Shown here one piece after another: positions 48,383-56,682 of a DNA stretch of 64,000 bases; positions within the stretch are counted from its first letter, which is position 1; each line of letters begins with the position of its first letter. The stretch is from Streptomyces sp. CG1 (GTDB lineage Bacteria > Actinomycetota > Actinomycetes > Streptomycetales > Streptomycetaceae), in NCBI RefSeq assembly GCF_041080625.1, contig NZ_CP163518.1, positions 7,123,501 to 7,187,500 of the forward strand. Direction: 5' to 3'. Both the position numbers and the translations under genes were made by a program. Below the pieces are notes generated by a model. That model made no database searches. It worked only from the letters and a program-made list of their open reading frames with translations, and had not been told where the DNA came from.

Positions 48383-48979
48383 ATGAGTCAACAGGAGCGT
48401 TCGAGGCGTACGCGTGAACGGGTCCTCGACGCCGCGGCCCAGGAGTTCTCCCGCCGCGGTTACGCCGACGCCGCCGTGCAGTCCGTCGCCGCGCGCACCG
48501 GAATGACCAAGGGGGCTCTGTACGGCCACTTCGCTTCGAAGGAGAAGCTCGCCGACTCGCTGGTCGCCGAGGGGGCCCGGATCTGGGCCCGCATGCTCGA
48601 GGACTCCGCTCGGGCTGGAGCCACCCCGCTCGGCACGCTGCGGGCGCTCACCGTGGGCCTCGCCGATGCCTTGCGCGAGGACGACCGCCTCAGGGCGGCG
48701 GTCCGGCTGGAGGGCGACGGGCTGCTTGCCGGGACCGGTGAGGGAAGCCTGCTGCGCGATGTGCACGGCTCGCTCGTGTCCGTGGTGCGCAGGGCGCAGG
48801 ATGCCGGCGACGTGACGGCGGAGCACTCCGCCGGGACCATCGCCCAGCTCCTGCTCTCGGTGGTCTTCGGTGCGCAGTCTGCTGCGGTGCTGGCCGGCGA
48901 GGAGGTCGTCGGCACCTGGCTCGAGCGGGCGTGGGAGCTTGTGCTCGCGATGGTCGGGGACACGCGCGTCCGCGTCTGA
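48383..48979 (+). CDS. TetR-family regulator, possible pseudo-receptor
   Basis: The 198-residue protein has a TetR HTH of ArpA type (RTRERVLDAAAQEFSRRGYAD, VAARTGMTKGALYGHFASKE) and a helical ligand domain. It may be a second butyrolactone receptor or an antibiotic-binding pseudo-receptor; the ARE-like site in front implies control by the first receptor. The ATG at 48383 follows AGGGG. Confidence 0.86.
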   Translation: MSQQERSRRTRERVLDAAAQEFSRRGYADAAVQSVAARTGMTKGALYGHFASKEKLADSLVAEGARIWARMLEDSARAGATPLGTLRALTVGLADALREDDRLRAAVRLEGDGLLAGTGEGSLLRDVHGSLVSVVRRAQDAGDVTAEHSAGTIAQLLLSVVFGAQSAAVLAGEEVVGTWLERAWELVLAMVGDTRVRV

Positions 48980-48987
48980 GAGCCGGT

Positions 48988-49665
48988 TCACGGCCCTCCG
49001 ACCCCGGGCAGGCTGCGGCCGCCCGCCACGGCGACGACGTACGCACGCAGGGCCGGATCGTCGCCCACCGCGGTCGGGTGGCCGACGGCTCGCAGCAGTT
49101 CCAGGTCGGACACGTGGTCCCCGTAGGCGAAACAGTCCCGCGGATCCACTCCGTGGCCGGCCGCCCAGGCGAGGGCGATGTCCGCCTTCGCGGCGCCGAT
49201 CATCGGCTGGGCCACCTCTCCGGTGAGCCGGCCGTCCAGAACCAGCGGCGAGGTGCCGAACACCTCGTCCGCGCCCAGGTGTTCGGCGATCGGGTCGAGG
49301 CAGGCGAAGAATGACCCGGACACCAGCACCGTCGGGTCGCCGGCCTCGCGGTGCCGGCGAAAGGCCTCGACTCCGGGGGCGTGGAAGAAGCCGCCGGCCC
49401 TCAGCTGTTCCGCGAACCAGACCCTGCCCTGCTCGGCCAGCCGGTCCGCCGAGGCGCCCTCGTACAGCGTGTAGTACGCCCGGTTCACTTCCTCTCGGGA
49501 GGCGCCCTGCCCCTTGAGCCGTACCAGGCCCGCGTACGCCTGGTCGTACGCGGCGGACGGGCGGCCCTCGGCGGTCAGGTGGAAGCGGAGAAAGCTGAAG
49601 AGGGACTTCTGTGCCACCAGCGTTTCGTCGACGTCGAAGAAGGACGCGCGGCGTGCCGGAGTCAT
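48988..49665 (-). CDS. HAD-IB family phosphatase
   Basis: The 225-residue protein has HAD motif I FFDVDETLVAQKSLF (nucleophile Asp and acid Asp), motif II VLVSGSFF, and motif IV YGDHVSDLELL, typical of the SerB-like HAD-IB subfamily. The ATG at 49665 follows GAGGAG. In AfsA pathways a phosphatase must remove the phosphate brought in from DHAP, so this is a plausible enzyme for that step; it could instead act on another intermediate. Convergent with the second TetR gene, 8 bases apart. Confidence 0.85.
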   Translation of the reverse strand: MTPARRASFFDVDETLVAQKSLFSFLRFHLTAEGRPSAAYDQAYAGLVRLKGQGASREEVNRAYYTLYEGASADRLAEQGRVWFAEQLRAGGFFHAPGVEAFRRHREAGDPTVLVSGSFFACLDPIAEHLGADEVFGTSPLVLDGRLTGEVAQPMIGAAKADIALAWAAGHGVDPRDCFAYGDHVSDLELLRAVGHPTAVGDDPALRAYVVAVAGGRSLPGVGGP

Positions 49666-49873
49666 GGGTGTCTCCTCGGAAGGCATGGCGTGCGGCGGTG
49701 AACCCCGGCACGGTCGAGTGAAGGACTGTCGGCAGGAGGGGCGGCGGTGGCCTTCGGGCGTCGGCGCACATCATGATCCGTGCGGTACGGCGGGGGAAGG
49801 GTGATCCCACGGACTGAAACCGAATATGTGTTGGAATTCAACCCTCCTCCAGCCATCGGTAAAACGCCTGAGT

Positions 49874-50662
49874 TCAAGTCGACTCGGGTGCGAGGTCGGA
49901 AGCCGGGCTGTATCGCCTGAACTCCGTCACGATCCGGTCCACCACCGTGGCGGTCCGGCCCTGGAAGTAGAAGTGCCCTCCGCTGTAGAGGTGCCGGCCC
50001 GCCGGGCGGTCGGTGGCGTCCGCCCATGCGACGAGCTGGCGCGGCGAGACCACCGGGTCGTCGGCGCCGCCGAACAGCGACAGCGCCACCGGTGTACGCG
50101 CCCTGCGCGGTCGCCATCCCTCGGCGAGGCGGAAGTCGTCGCGGACCCGTGGGGCGATCCGCCGCCACACGTCCTCGTCGTCCAGTGCCCTGGCCGGCAG
50201 TCCGCCCATCTGGGCGAGGACGGTGCGCAGTTCACGGTCCGGGAGGCTGTGCACGGGCCTGGGCCGCAGGGTCTCCGCGGCCAGCGAGGGTGCCCGGCAC
50301 GCGGACACCCCGAGCCAGCGCGGCATACGGGCGCCCAACTCATGGAGCCGGGCCGCCAGTTCGTAGGCCACGGCGGCACCCATGCTGTGACCGAAGAGCG
50401 CGAACGGGCGGTCGAGGTGAGAGCGGATGGCGTCGATGAAGTACGAGGCGAGGGCCCCTGCGTCGTGCAGCGCGGGCAGCCGGCTCAGCCGGCGCCGGCC
50501 CGGCGCCTCCAGGAGGCATACCTCCCAGTCGGCCGGGAAGTGCGGGACCCAGTCGGCGAAGACCCGGTGCGATCCGGCGGCGTGGTGGAACAGGAAGATG
50601 CGCACCGAGGGGTCGGCGACCGGTTTCGGCCGGACGACCGAGAGGGCGTAGGCGTCCGTCAT
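49874..50662 (-). CDS. Type II thioesterase (RifR/GrsT-like)
   Basis: The 262-residue alpha/beta-hydrolase has RIFLFHHAAGSHRVFADWV, catalytic Ser93 in LFGHSMGAAVAYEL, the Asp in LFGGADDPVVS and His in SGGHFYFQ. Such enzymes free mis-primed acyl carrier proteins or release products of PKS/NRPS systems. The ATG at 50662 follows GGAGGTGA. Its presence supports a carrier-protein-based biosynthetic system around it. Confidence 0.92.
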   Translation of the reverse strand: MTDAYALSVVRPKPVADPSVRIFLFHHAAGSHRVFADWVPHFPADWEVCLLEAPGRRRLSRLPALHDAGALASYFIDAIRSHLDRPFALFGHSMGAAVAYELAARLHELGARMPRWLGVSACRAPSLAAETLRPRPVHSLPDRELRTVLAQMGGLPARALDDEDVWRRIAPRVRDDFRLAEGWRPRRARTPVALSLFGGADDPVVSPRQLVAWADATDRPAGRHLYSGGHFYFQGRTATVVDRIVTEFRRYSPASDLAPEST

Positions 50663-50757
50663 GTGTCACCTCCCACTGCGCTTGGAGCGAGACGAACGGC
50701 ATGGGGGCGGTGACGGCCGCAGTTCGTGACAACGGCCGTCACCGCCCGGTCGGGGAG

Positions 50758-51684
50758 TCAGGGGATGAGGACGAGTCGGCCTCGCGTGCCGCCCTTCGCG
50801 AACAGCGAGTGTGCCTGGGCCGCTTCGTCGAGGCCGAAGGTCTGGGCGACCCGCAGCGTCAGTGCCCCGGACTCGACGAGGAAAGTCAGTTCCGCGAGCT
50901 GGTCGGCGTTGCTCTGCACGGACACCGCGTCGACCCGGATGGCGCGCTCGGACTCCGGCGCGGCCGGGCCGAACACACCGGTGTACGCGCCACCGTCCCG
51001 GACCGCTGCCAGCGCCGGAGCACCGATCACCGCGGTGTCGAGCAGGCCGTCCACGCCGCCGGGCACGACCGCGCGGACCGCCTCGCCCAGCGCGTCCGTA
51101 CGGGCGATGAAGCCGGCGCCGGCGCCGGTGACGAAATCACGGTCCTCCGGGCCGGCCACGCCGTAGACGTTCAGGCCGCGCCGGGCGGCGAGCTGAAGGG
51201 CGTAACCGCCGACCGCGCCGGCCGCGCCGGTGACCACCAGGCTCTGCCCCTCGGACAGGTTGAGCAGGTCGAGGGACTGGAGCGCGGTGAGTCCGTTGAG
51301 CGGCAGGGTGGCAGCCTCGGCGGGCGAGACCCCGGCCGGGGCGGTGGCCACGGCCGTGGCGTTCAGGACGATGTACTCGGCCTGGGCGCCGGCCAGTGTG
51401 CCGAACCAGTCGGACAGACCGATCACGGACTCCCCGAGCGACAGGTCCTGGACGCCCTCACCGAGAGCGTCGACGGTACCGGCGGCGTCCCAGCCGAGCG
51501 GGTACTGCGGGAGCTCCGGCAGGAAGGCGGCCAGGGCACCCGCCCGGGTGGCCACGTCCACCGGGTTGACCGTGGCGGCCTGGACCTTGATGCGTACCTG
51601 GCCGGCGCCGGGTTCGGGGACGGCCACCTCGGCGACCTTCAGGACGTCCGGCTCACCGAAGGTGGTGACAACGATCGCGCGCAT
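50758..51684 (-). CDS. Quinone-oxidoreductase-like NADPH-dependent MDR enzyme (copy 1)
   Basis: The 308-residue medium-chain dehydrogenase/reductase begins MRAIVVTTFGEPDVLKVAEV, has the nucleotide site VVTGAAGAVGGYALQLAARRG, and lacks the structural zinc Cys cluster. It fits the zeta-crystallin/quinone reductase or enoyl reductase group. The first ATG with a family match (51684) was chosen. A second, similar enzyme is encoded at 58011. Confidence 0.87.
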   Translation of the reverse strand: MRAIVVTTFGEPDVLKVAEVAVPEPGAGQVRIKVQAATVNPVDVATRAGALAAFLPELPQYPLGWDAAGTVDALGEGVQDLSLGESVIGLSDWFGTLAGAQAEYIVLNATAVATAPAGVSPAEAATLPLNGLTALQSLDLLNLSEGQSLVVTGAAGAVGGYALQLAARRGLNVYGVAGPEDRDFVTGAGAGFIARTDALGEAVRAVVPGGVDGLLDTAVIGAPALAAVRDGGAYTGVFGPAAPESERAIRVDAVSVQSNADQLAELTFLVESGALTLRVAQTFGLDEAAQAHSLFAKGGTRGRLVLIP

Positions 51685-51758
51685 GACAGCGGTGCCTCTC
51701 TGTGAAGGGGGATGCGGGCAGCGGCCGGGCCGCCCGTGCTCAGGGCGGCCCGGCACGG

Positions 51759-53228
51759 TTAGACCGGTGAAGTGGCCTCGGGGTGCTTCGACTTGGGGAG
51801 GAAGAAGACGGCGAGGAGGAGCATTCCGGCGACCAGTACTCCGCCGTTGACGAGGGTCGCGGTGCGTACGCCGTCGAGGACCGCGGAGGCGTCGCTCCGT
51901 CCGGGGTGCGGCCGGGAGGCCTGGGCGGTGGCGATGGTGCTCAGGACCGGGACGCCGAGCGTCAGGCCGACCTGCTGGGTGAGGGTGGTGAGCCCGGTGG
52001 CCAGGCCCTGCTCGGAGTCCGGCAGGCCGGAGGTCGAGGTCACCATGTAGGAGACCACCGCGGTGATGTGGCCGTAGCCGGAGACGGCGGTGCCGATGAG
52101 CACCAGAGTGATCCAGCTCTTGCTGTCACCGATGAAGAAGAGCATGAAGCTCGCCGACGCCTGGATGATCAGCCCGACGATCAGGCCGCCGGGGCCGCCC
52201 ACCTTGCCGATGAGACGCGGCGCGACGGTGCCGCCGACGAAGGCCGCGGCACCCAGCAGACCGAAGGTGAGGCCGGTGACCAGCGGTGAGTAACCGAGAA
52301 CGCGCTGCAGGTAGAGCGTCATGAGGAAGGTCAGGCTGCTCGCCATGGTGAAGGTGACGATGCCGCCCAGGTTGCCCCAGCGGACCGAGCGGCGCTTCAC
52401 CACCCGTACCGAGACCAGGGGTTCGGCACTGCGCAGCTCTATGGCCCAGAACAGCGCGAGCAGGGCGATCCCGGCGAGGATCGGGACGAGCGTCGCGGCG
52501 CTGGTCCAGCCCTTCTGCTGGGCGGTACTGATGCCGTACACCAGGGCGAGCAGACCTGCGGAGACGGTTACGGCACCGGGGATGTCCAGCTTGGCGGTGC
52601 GCTCGGCGCGGCTCTCCTTGATGACGGAGAGGCCGAGGACGAAGACGGTGGCGCCCACGGGCACGTTGATGAAGAAGGTCCAGCGCCAGCTGAGCAGGTC
52701 GGTCAGGACGCCGCCGAGCACCGCGCCGGTGATGAAGCCGGCCGAGAGCATGGCGCCGTTGAGCCCCAGCGCCTTGGCCCGCAGGGGGCCTTCGGGGAAG
52801 GTCGTGGTGAGCAGGGAGAGCGCGGCCGGGGTGACGATGGCGGTGGCCAGGCCCTGGGCGACACGACCCGCGAGCAGCATCTCGGGCGAGGTGGCGAGGC
52901 CGCCGACCAGTGAGGCCACGGTCAGCATGCCCATGCCGGTCAGGAACAGCTTGCGGCGCCCGAACAGGTCGGCGACGCGGCCGAAGAGCAGCGTGAAGCC
53001 GGCGGCGGCCAGCGCGAACGCCGTGGTCACCCACTGCAGCGAGCCGATGGAGAAGTGGAGGCCGGTGCCGATGTCCGGCAGCGCGACATTGAGGATCGAG
53101 AAGTCGGCGGCGAGCATGAACTGCGAGCCGAGCAGCAGGATGAGAATGATCCTCTGGCGGGATGTCATCTGCTGCGGCGGGTCGGTCACCGAGGCGATGG
53201 AGGAAGTTTCACTGACTGTTGTGGACAT
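51759..53228 (-). CDS. MFS multidrug exporter, DHA2 (14-TMS) type
   Basis: The 489-residue protein has about 14 hydrophobic segments and the MFS loop motif LFGRVADLFGRRKLFLTG. The antiporter motif C analogue is around LSAGFITGAVLGGVLTDLLSW. It resembles Streptomyces antibiotic exporters of the EmrB/QacA group and is a good candidate for product export and self-resistance. Confidence 0.92.
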   Translation of the reverse strand: MSTTVSETSSIASVTDPPQQMTSRQRIILILLLGSQFMLAADFSILNVALPDIGTGLHFSIGSLQWVTTAFALAAAGFTLLFGRVADLFGRRKLFLTGMGMLTVASLVGGLATSPEMLLAGRVAQGLATAIVTPAALSLLTTTFPEGPLRAKALGLNGAMLSAGFITGAVLGGVLTDLLSWRWTFFINVPVGATVFVLGLSVIKESRAERTAKLDIPGAVTVSAGLLALVYGISTAQQKGWTSAATLVPILAGIALLALFWAIELRSAEPLVSVRVVKRRSVRWGNLGGIVTFTMASSLTFLMTLYLQRVLGYSPLVTGLTFGLLGAAAFVGGTVAPRLIGKVGGPGGLIVGLIIQASASFMLFFIGDSKSWITLVLIGTAVSGYGHITAVVSYMVTSTSGLPDSEQGLATGLTTLTQQVGLTLGVPVLSTIATAQASRPHPGRSDASAVLDGVRTATLVNGGVLVAGMLLLAVFFLPKSKHPEATSPV

Positions 53229-53274
53229 GAGGTCTCCTGCGCGGGACTGAACGCGGTGGGGGTGGTGGCGGGAT

Positions 53275-54477
53275 TCATCGCTGGAGGGTGAGTGGAGGTG
53301 CGGTCACCTCCGCCTCTTCTGCGGGGGAGGTGAGAGCCGGCGCGACCGGCCGCCGGGACCGGCTCAGCAAGCGGACGAGCGGCATCTCCACGGCGTAGTA
53401 CAGAGCTGTCGCCGCAAGCAGGGCGATGACGAGGACGAGGGCGGTGACGGCCAGCGCCTGGGGGGTGTCCCAGGCACGGGTCGCGCCCAGCGCGTAGTGC
53501 ACCCAGCGGATCACCAGCTGGTGAACCATGTAGAAGGCGAAGGACACGTTGCCCAGCCAGACCATGGTCCTGCCGCGCCAAGGCGAGGGACGTCCCTCGA
53601 GGTCGGCCACGGCGACCGTGGGGATCAGCAGCGCGAGGGGGATGACGGCACCCGCGACGAGCGAGAACAGGTAGGGCAGGTAGGAGGATCCGACGTATCC
53701 GGCGAGGGAGAGGGCGGTGGCAGGCCACAGACCGATGCGCGGCCAGCGGTCCGCCTCGACGATGAGGGCGAGCACGATACCGAGGACGAATTCCAGCAGC
53801 CGCACCGGCGGCAGGGTGTAGACGAACCACATGCGGTCCTCGGAGACCGGGAGCCCCGGCACCAGGGGGCCGCCGTGGAAGAAGGTGTCGGCGAGCACCG
53901 GCATCAGCCAGACGAGGCCGACCAGCAACACGGCGGTGGGCCAGAGGAGCGGGGCCTTGATGCGTCGCGCCGCCCACAGGGATGCCGGGAACAGGAGGTA
54001 GAAGAACGCCTCACAACCCAGCGACCAGCTGGGGATGTTCATGCTGAAGAACACACCGGCGCGCGGGAACCAGTCCTGGATCAGGAACAGGTTCGGCAGC
54101 GAGTCGAGCCCGATGCCGCCGAACGAGCCGGTGAGCGTGAGTCCGCTCAGCGACAGGAAGACGAAGGCGACGACCCACGTCGCCAGGTGGTTGGGGATGA
54201 TCTTCGCTGCCCGGCGGCGCCAGAACTTCCGGGCCGTGTCGTTCTTGCGGGCGGTCCAGGTGAGCAGGAAGCCGCTGAGGATGAAGAAGAAGGTCACCCC
54301 GACGCCCCCCTGGTTCGCCAGGTGCGCCATCCACTTGTTGACGCCGGGGGAGGCGTAGAGGGCCGCCGCGTATATGTGGAACGCGAAAACCATCAGGGCC
54401 GCTACGGTGCGCAGCCCGGTGAGCGAGGGCAGCCGGTCTCTGCCGGGTGGCGCGACGGATGTGGTCACGGCGATCAT
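53275..54477 (-). CDS. Membrane O-acyltransferase (acyltransferase 3, OafA/YrhL-like)
   Basis: The 400-residue protein has ten or more hydrophobic helices and the acyltransferase-3 signatures LPSLTGLRTVAALMVFAFHI (Arg-His region), GGVGVTFFFILSGFLLTW and SWSLGCEAFFYLLFP. Members acylate sugars, macrolides or cell-wall glycans using acyl-CoA. It begins at the ATG at 54477. Within this cluster it might tailor the metabolite by O-acylation. Confidence 0.9.
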   Translation of the reverse strand: MIAVTTSVAPPGRDRLPSLTGLRTVAALMVFAFHIYAAALYASPGVNKWMAHLANQGGVGVTFFFILSGFLLTWTARKNDTARKFWRRRAAKIIPNHLATWVVAFVFLSLSGLTLTGSFGGIGLDSLPNLFLIQDWFPRAGVFFSMNIPSWSLGCEAFFYLLFPASLWAARRIKAPLLWPTAVLLVGLVWLMPVLADTFFHGGPLVPGLPVSEDRMWFVYTLPPVRLLEFVLGIVLALIVEADRWPRIGLWPATALSLAGYVGSSYLPYLFSLVAGAVIPLALLIPTVAVADLEGRPSPWRGRTMVWLGNVSFAFYMVHQLVIRWVHYALGATRAWDTPQALAVTALVLVIALLAATALYYAVEMPLVRLLSRSRRPVAPALTSPAEEAEVTAPPLTLQR

Positions 54478-54674
54478 TCCTGCTTTCTTTTCTCCGGTAC
54501 GCAGTGCCTTGGGCACAATTCCCTGAACTCGATGGCGCGGACGCATTGCCTGGCGTCATGAGGATGTGGTGGCTTTCCCGGCGCCCTTTCGACGCTAGTG
54601 GACGCACCACAGCGCGGGAATTCCGCTTTGGGTGCGTCCGATTGCTTCAAAAGTGGTACTGGCCCGTGCGACGC

Positions 54675-55070
54675 CTACGCGGCGTCCGGGTGGGCCGCGA
54701 GCACCGGTCGGGCCGTGGCCAGCGCGTTCAGCGTCCGGGGGATGCCCGCGTACAGGGCGACCTGGGCGATCGCCTCGACCACCTCGGCCTTGGTGGCGCC
54801 GGCCCGCAGCGCTCCGGCGGTGTGGAAGGCGAGCTGGGGCGCGGTGTCACCGAGAGCCGCGAGCATGCAGACGGTGGCGAGTTCGCGGGTGCGCAGGTCG
54901 AGTCCGCCGTCCCCGACGAGGGCACCGAGGCCGTGCCGGATGTGGGCGCCGAGTCCGGGCGCGAGGTCGCCGATCGACTCCCATGGCGTCCGGTCGCCCT
55001 CGGCGGCCAGTGCGCGGAACACCTCCTCCCCGGTGCGCGGGGCGAGGGCGGGACTGGCGTCGACGGACAT
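54675..55070 (-). CDS. Carboxymuconolactone decarboxylase/AhpD-like protein
   Basis: The 131-residue protein has LDLRTRELATVCMLAALGDTAPQ and AFHTAGALRAGATKAEVVEAIAQ, the CMD family core. The Cys-x-x-Cys of AhpD is absent (CMLA has only one Cys), so peroxidase activity is unlikely; a decarboxylase or lactonase-type role is more consistent. ATG at 55070 after GGAGGAG. Confidence 0.85.
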   Translation of the reverse strand: MSVDASPALAPRTGEEVFRALAAEGDRTPWESIGDLAPGLGAHIRHGLGALVGDGGLDLRTRELATVCMLAALGDTAPQLAFHTAGALRAGATKAEVVEAIAQVALYAGIPRTLNALATARPVLAAHPDAA

Positions 55071-55221
55071 GGTGCTCCTCCTGGGGAAATGCGAGATCCA
55101 TGAAACTCGCGGCAATACCTCTTTGGGCGTACTCGGGCGTATCGCCGGAGGCATTCCGGTGTCGCTCATGCGGAATGTCCGGCGGGCCGCGCAGTGCATA
55201 TCGTGATGGCTGGGGACTCGG

Positions 55222-55764
55222 CTATCGAGCGACCGCGCGATGACGGCGAATGCGTCCGGTCAGCCATGTCTCGGGGCCGAAGGTACGTTCGTCGAAGACC
55301 TTGAACTCTTCCGGCGTGAACACGTAGAGCCGCAGGGGCGTCCCGGACGGATCCGGCTCGGCGGCCTTGGCGGCAGCCGCGGCGAACATCGGGAACCGTC
55401 GGCCGAACTCCTCCGCACCGCGGCGCAGTTGTCCGCCCACGGCCGGGGAGCAGGTGCCGAGCAGTTGCAACCCCTGGCGGGTGCCCGGGGTGCCTTCCTG
55501 CCCGGTGTCGGCGACGGTCACCGAGACGAGGCCGGCGCTGTTGGCCAGATTCCCCGCGTGCCGCGAGGTGGGCCGTGTCAGGCAGTACAGATGGAGATCG
55601 GAGTCGTATGCGAAGTAGGCGTTGTGCGACCAGGGGACTCCTCCCACGCCGACGGTCGCCATGGACAGCAACCTGGTGCCGCCCAGCAGGGAGTCGATGG
55701 ACTCCGTCACGGCCAGGAATCCGGGCTGCTGCCCGTCCGGGTCGTCTTCCATTTCGATGCGCAT
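55222..55764 (-). CDS. Pyridoxamine-5'-phosphate-oxidase-like flavin/F420-binding protein
   Basis: The 180-residue protein has the split-barrel start RLLSMATVGVGGVPWSHNAYFAYDSDLHLYCLTRPTSRH (given here in pieces: LLSMATVGVGGVPWS, AYFAYDSDLHLYCL, SRHAGNLANS), typical of PNPOx-like FMN or F420 proteins. The C-terminus has RLYVFTPEEFKVFDERTFG. The ATG is at 55764. It probably reduces or oxidises a small metabolite. Confidence 0.8.
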   Translation of the reverse strand: MRIEMEDDPDGQQPGFLAVTESIDSLLGGTRLLSMATVGVGGVPWSHNAYFAYDSDLHLYCLTRPTSRHAGNLANSAGLVSVTVADTGQEGTPGTRQGLQLLGTCSPAVGGQLRRGAEEFGRRFPMFAAAAAKAAEPDPSGTPLRLYVFTPEEFKVFDERTFGPETWLTGRIRRHRAVAR

Positions 55765-55841
55765 CGGGGGGTGCGCCTCCTCTGAAGATGCCGGCGGCGG
55801 CCCGGGGGATTGGCCGCCGCCGGAGTTGGGGGAGCGGGCAC

Positions 55842-56558
55842 TCAGGACAGGAAGTGCCCGCCGTCGACGGTCACGACGGACCCGGTGCTGAAGCCGTTGC
55901 TCATCAGGTAGATGTAGGTTTGAGCGACCTCGGAGACCTGGCCCACCCGGCCGACGAGCAGCTTGTCGCCGAGCGCCTGGTACAGCTCCTCCGGCTCCGC
56001 GACGCTGCCGTCCCACAGTTCGGTGCGGGTCGGGCCGGGGCGGACCACGTTGACCCGGATCGGGCCGAGCTCCACGGCGAGCGCCCGGCCCAGTGCCTCC
56101 GAGGCACTGGTGATGGACGCGGCGACCATCCAGCCCTTGCCCGGGCGGGCGCCGGCGCTGCCCGAACTCAGCACGATGGAACCGCCCTCGCGGATGTGGG
56201 CGGCGCCGTGGCGAGCGGCGGCGAACGCGCCCCAGTAGCGCACCTTGAAGAACTCCTGCGCCTGACGCACATCGGTCTCGTCGAAGGACTTGATCTGCAG
56301 TGGGTCGCCGGCGGTGTAGACGAGGTGGTCGAACTCGCCGATCTGCTGGAAGAACTCGCGGACCTCGTCCTCGTCGGTGACGTTCAGGCGGAATCCCTGG
56401 GCGTCGTCCGGGAGCCGCTTGAGGGCCCGGTCGACCTTGTCCTGGCTGCTGGAGGCGATGACGACCTGAGCGCCTTCGGCAGCGGCCTGTTCGGCGACCG
56501 AGAATCCAATTCCCGAGCTGCCGCCGAGGAGGATCACGCGCTTTCCTGCAAGGGTCAT
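55842..56558 (-). CDS. SDR-family protein lacking the catalytic Tyr-Lys pair
   Basis: The 238-residue protein has a Rossmann motif (VILLGGSSGIGFSVAEQAA), the structural region LVYTAGDP and the C-terminal VDGGHFLS. Where YxxxK is expected it reads GWMVAASITSASEALGRAL: Val and Ile replace Tyr and Lys. It therefore belongs to an atypical SDR group and may bind NAD(P)H without classical catalysis. ATG at 56558. It is divergent from the LysR gene, a usual LysR target position. Confidence 0.86.
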   Translation of the reverse strand: MTLAGKRVILLGGSSGIGFSVAEQAAAEGAQVVIASSSQDKVDRALKRLPDDAQGFRLNVTDEDEVREFFQQIGEFDHLVYTAGDPLQIKSFDETDVRQAQEFFKVRYWGAFAAARHGAAHIREGGSIVLSSGSAGARPGKGWMVAASITSASEALGRALAVELGPIRVNVVRPGPTRTELWDGSVAEPEELYQALGDKLLVGRVGQVSEVAQTYIYLMSNGFSTGSVVTVDGGHFLS

Positions 56559-56633
56559 TGTCCGTACCTTCCCGAGTGTTCGGCGATTCGAATTCCTGCT
56601 GTGCCAACAATGCCTGGGAATCAACTCGTCCGT

Positions 56634-56649
56634 CCAATACCTTCATTGG
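56634..56649. promoter_or_regulatory. Possible LysR operator in the divergent SDR/LysR region
   Basis: CCAAT-ACCTTC-ATTGG, a 5-base inverted repeat with a 6-base spacer, 34-49 bases before the LysR start. It also contains the ARE half-site ATACCTTC (56637-56644) without the matching right half. Confidence 0.35.
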
Positions 56650-56682
56650 TTCCTGTGATACCCAAAACGCAAGAGAAAGGTC

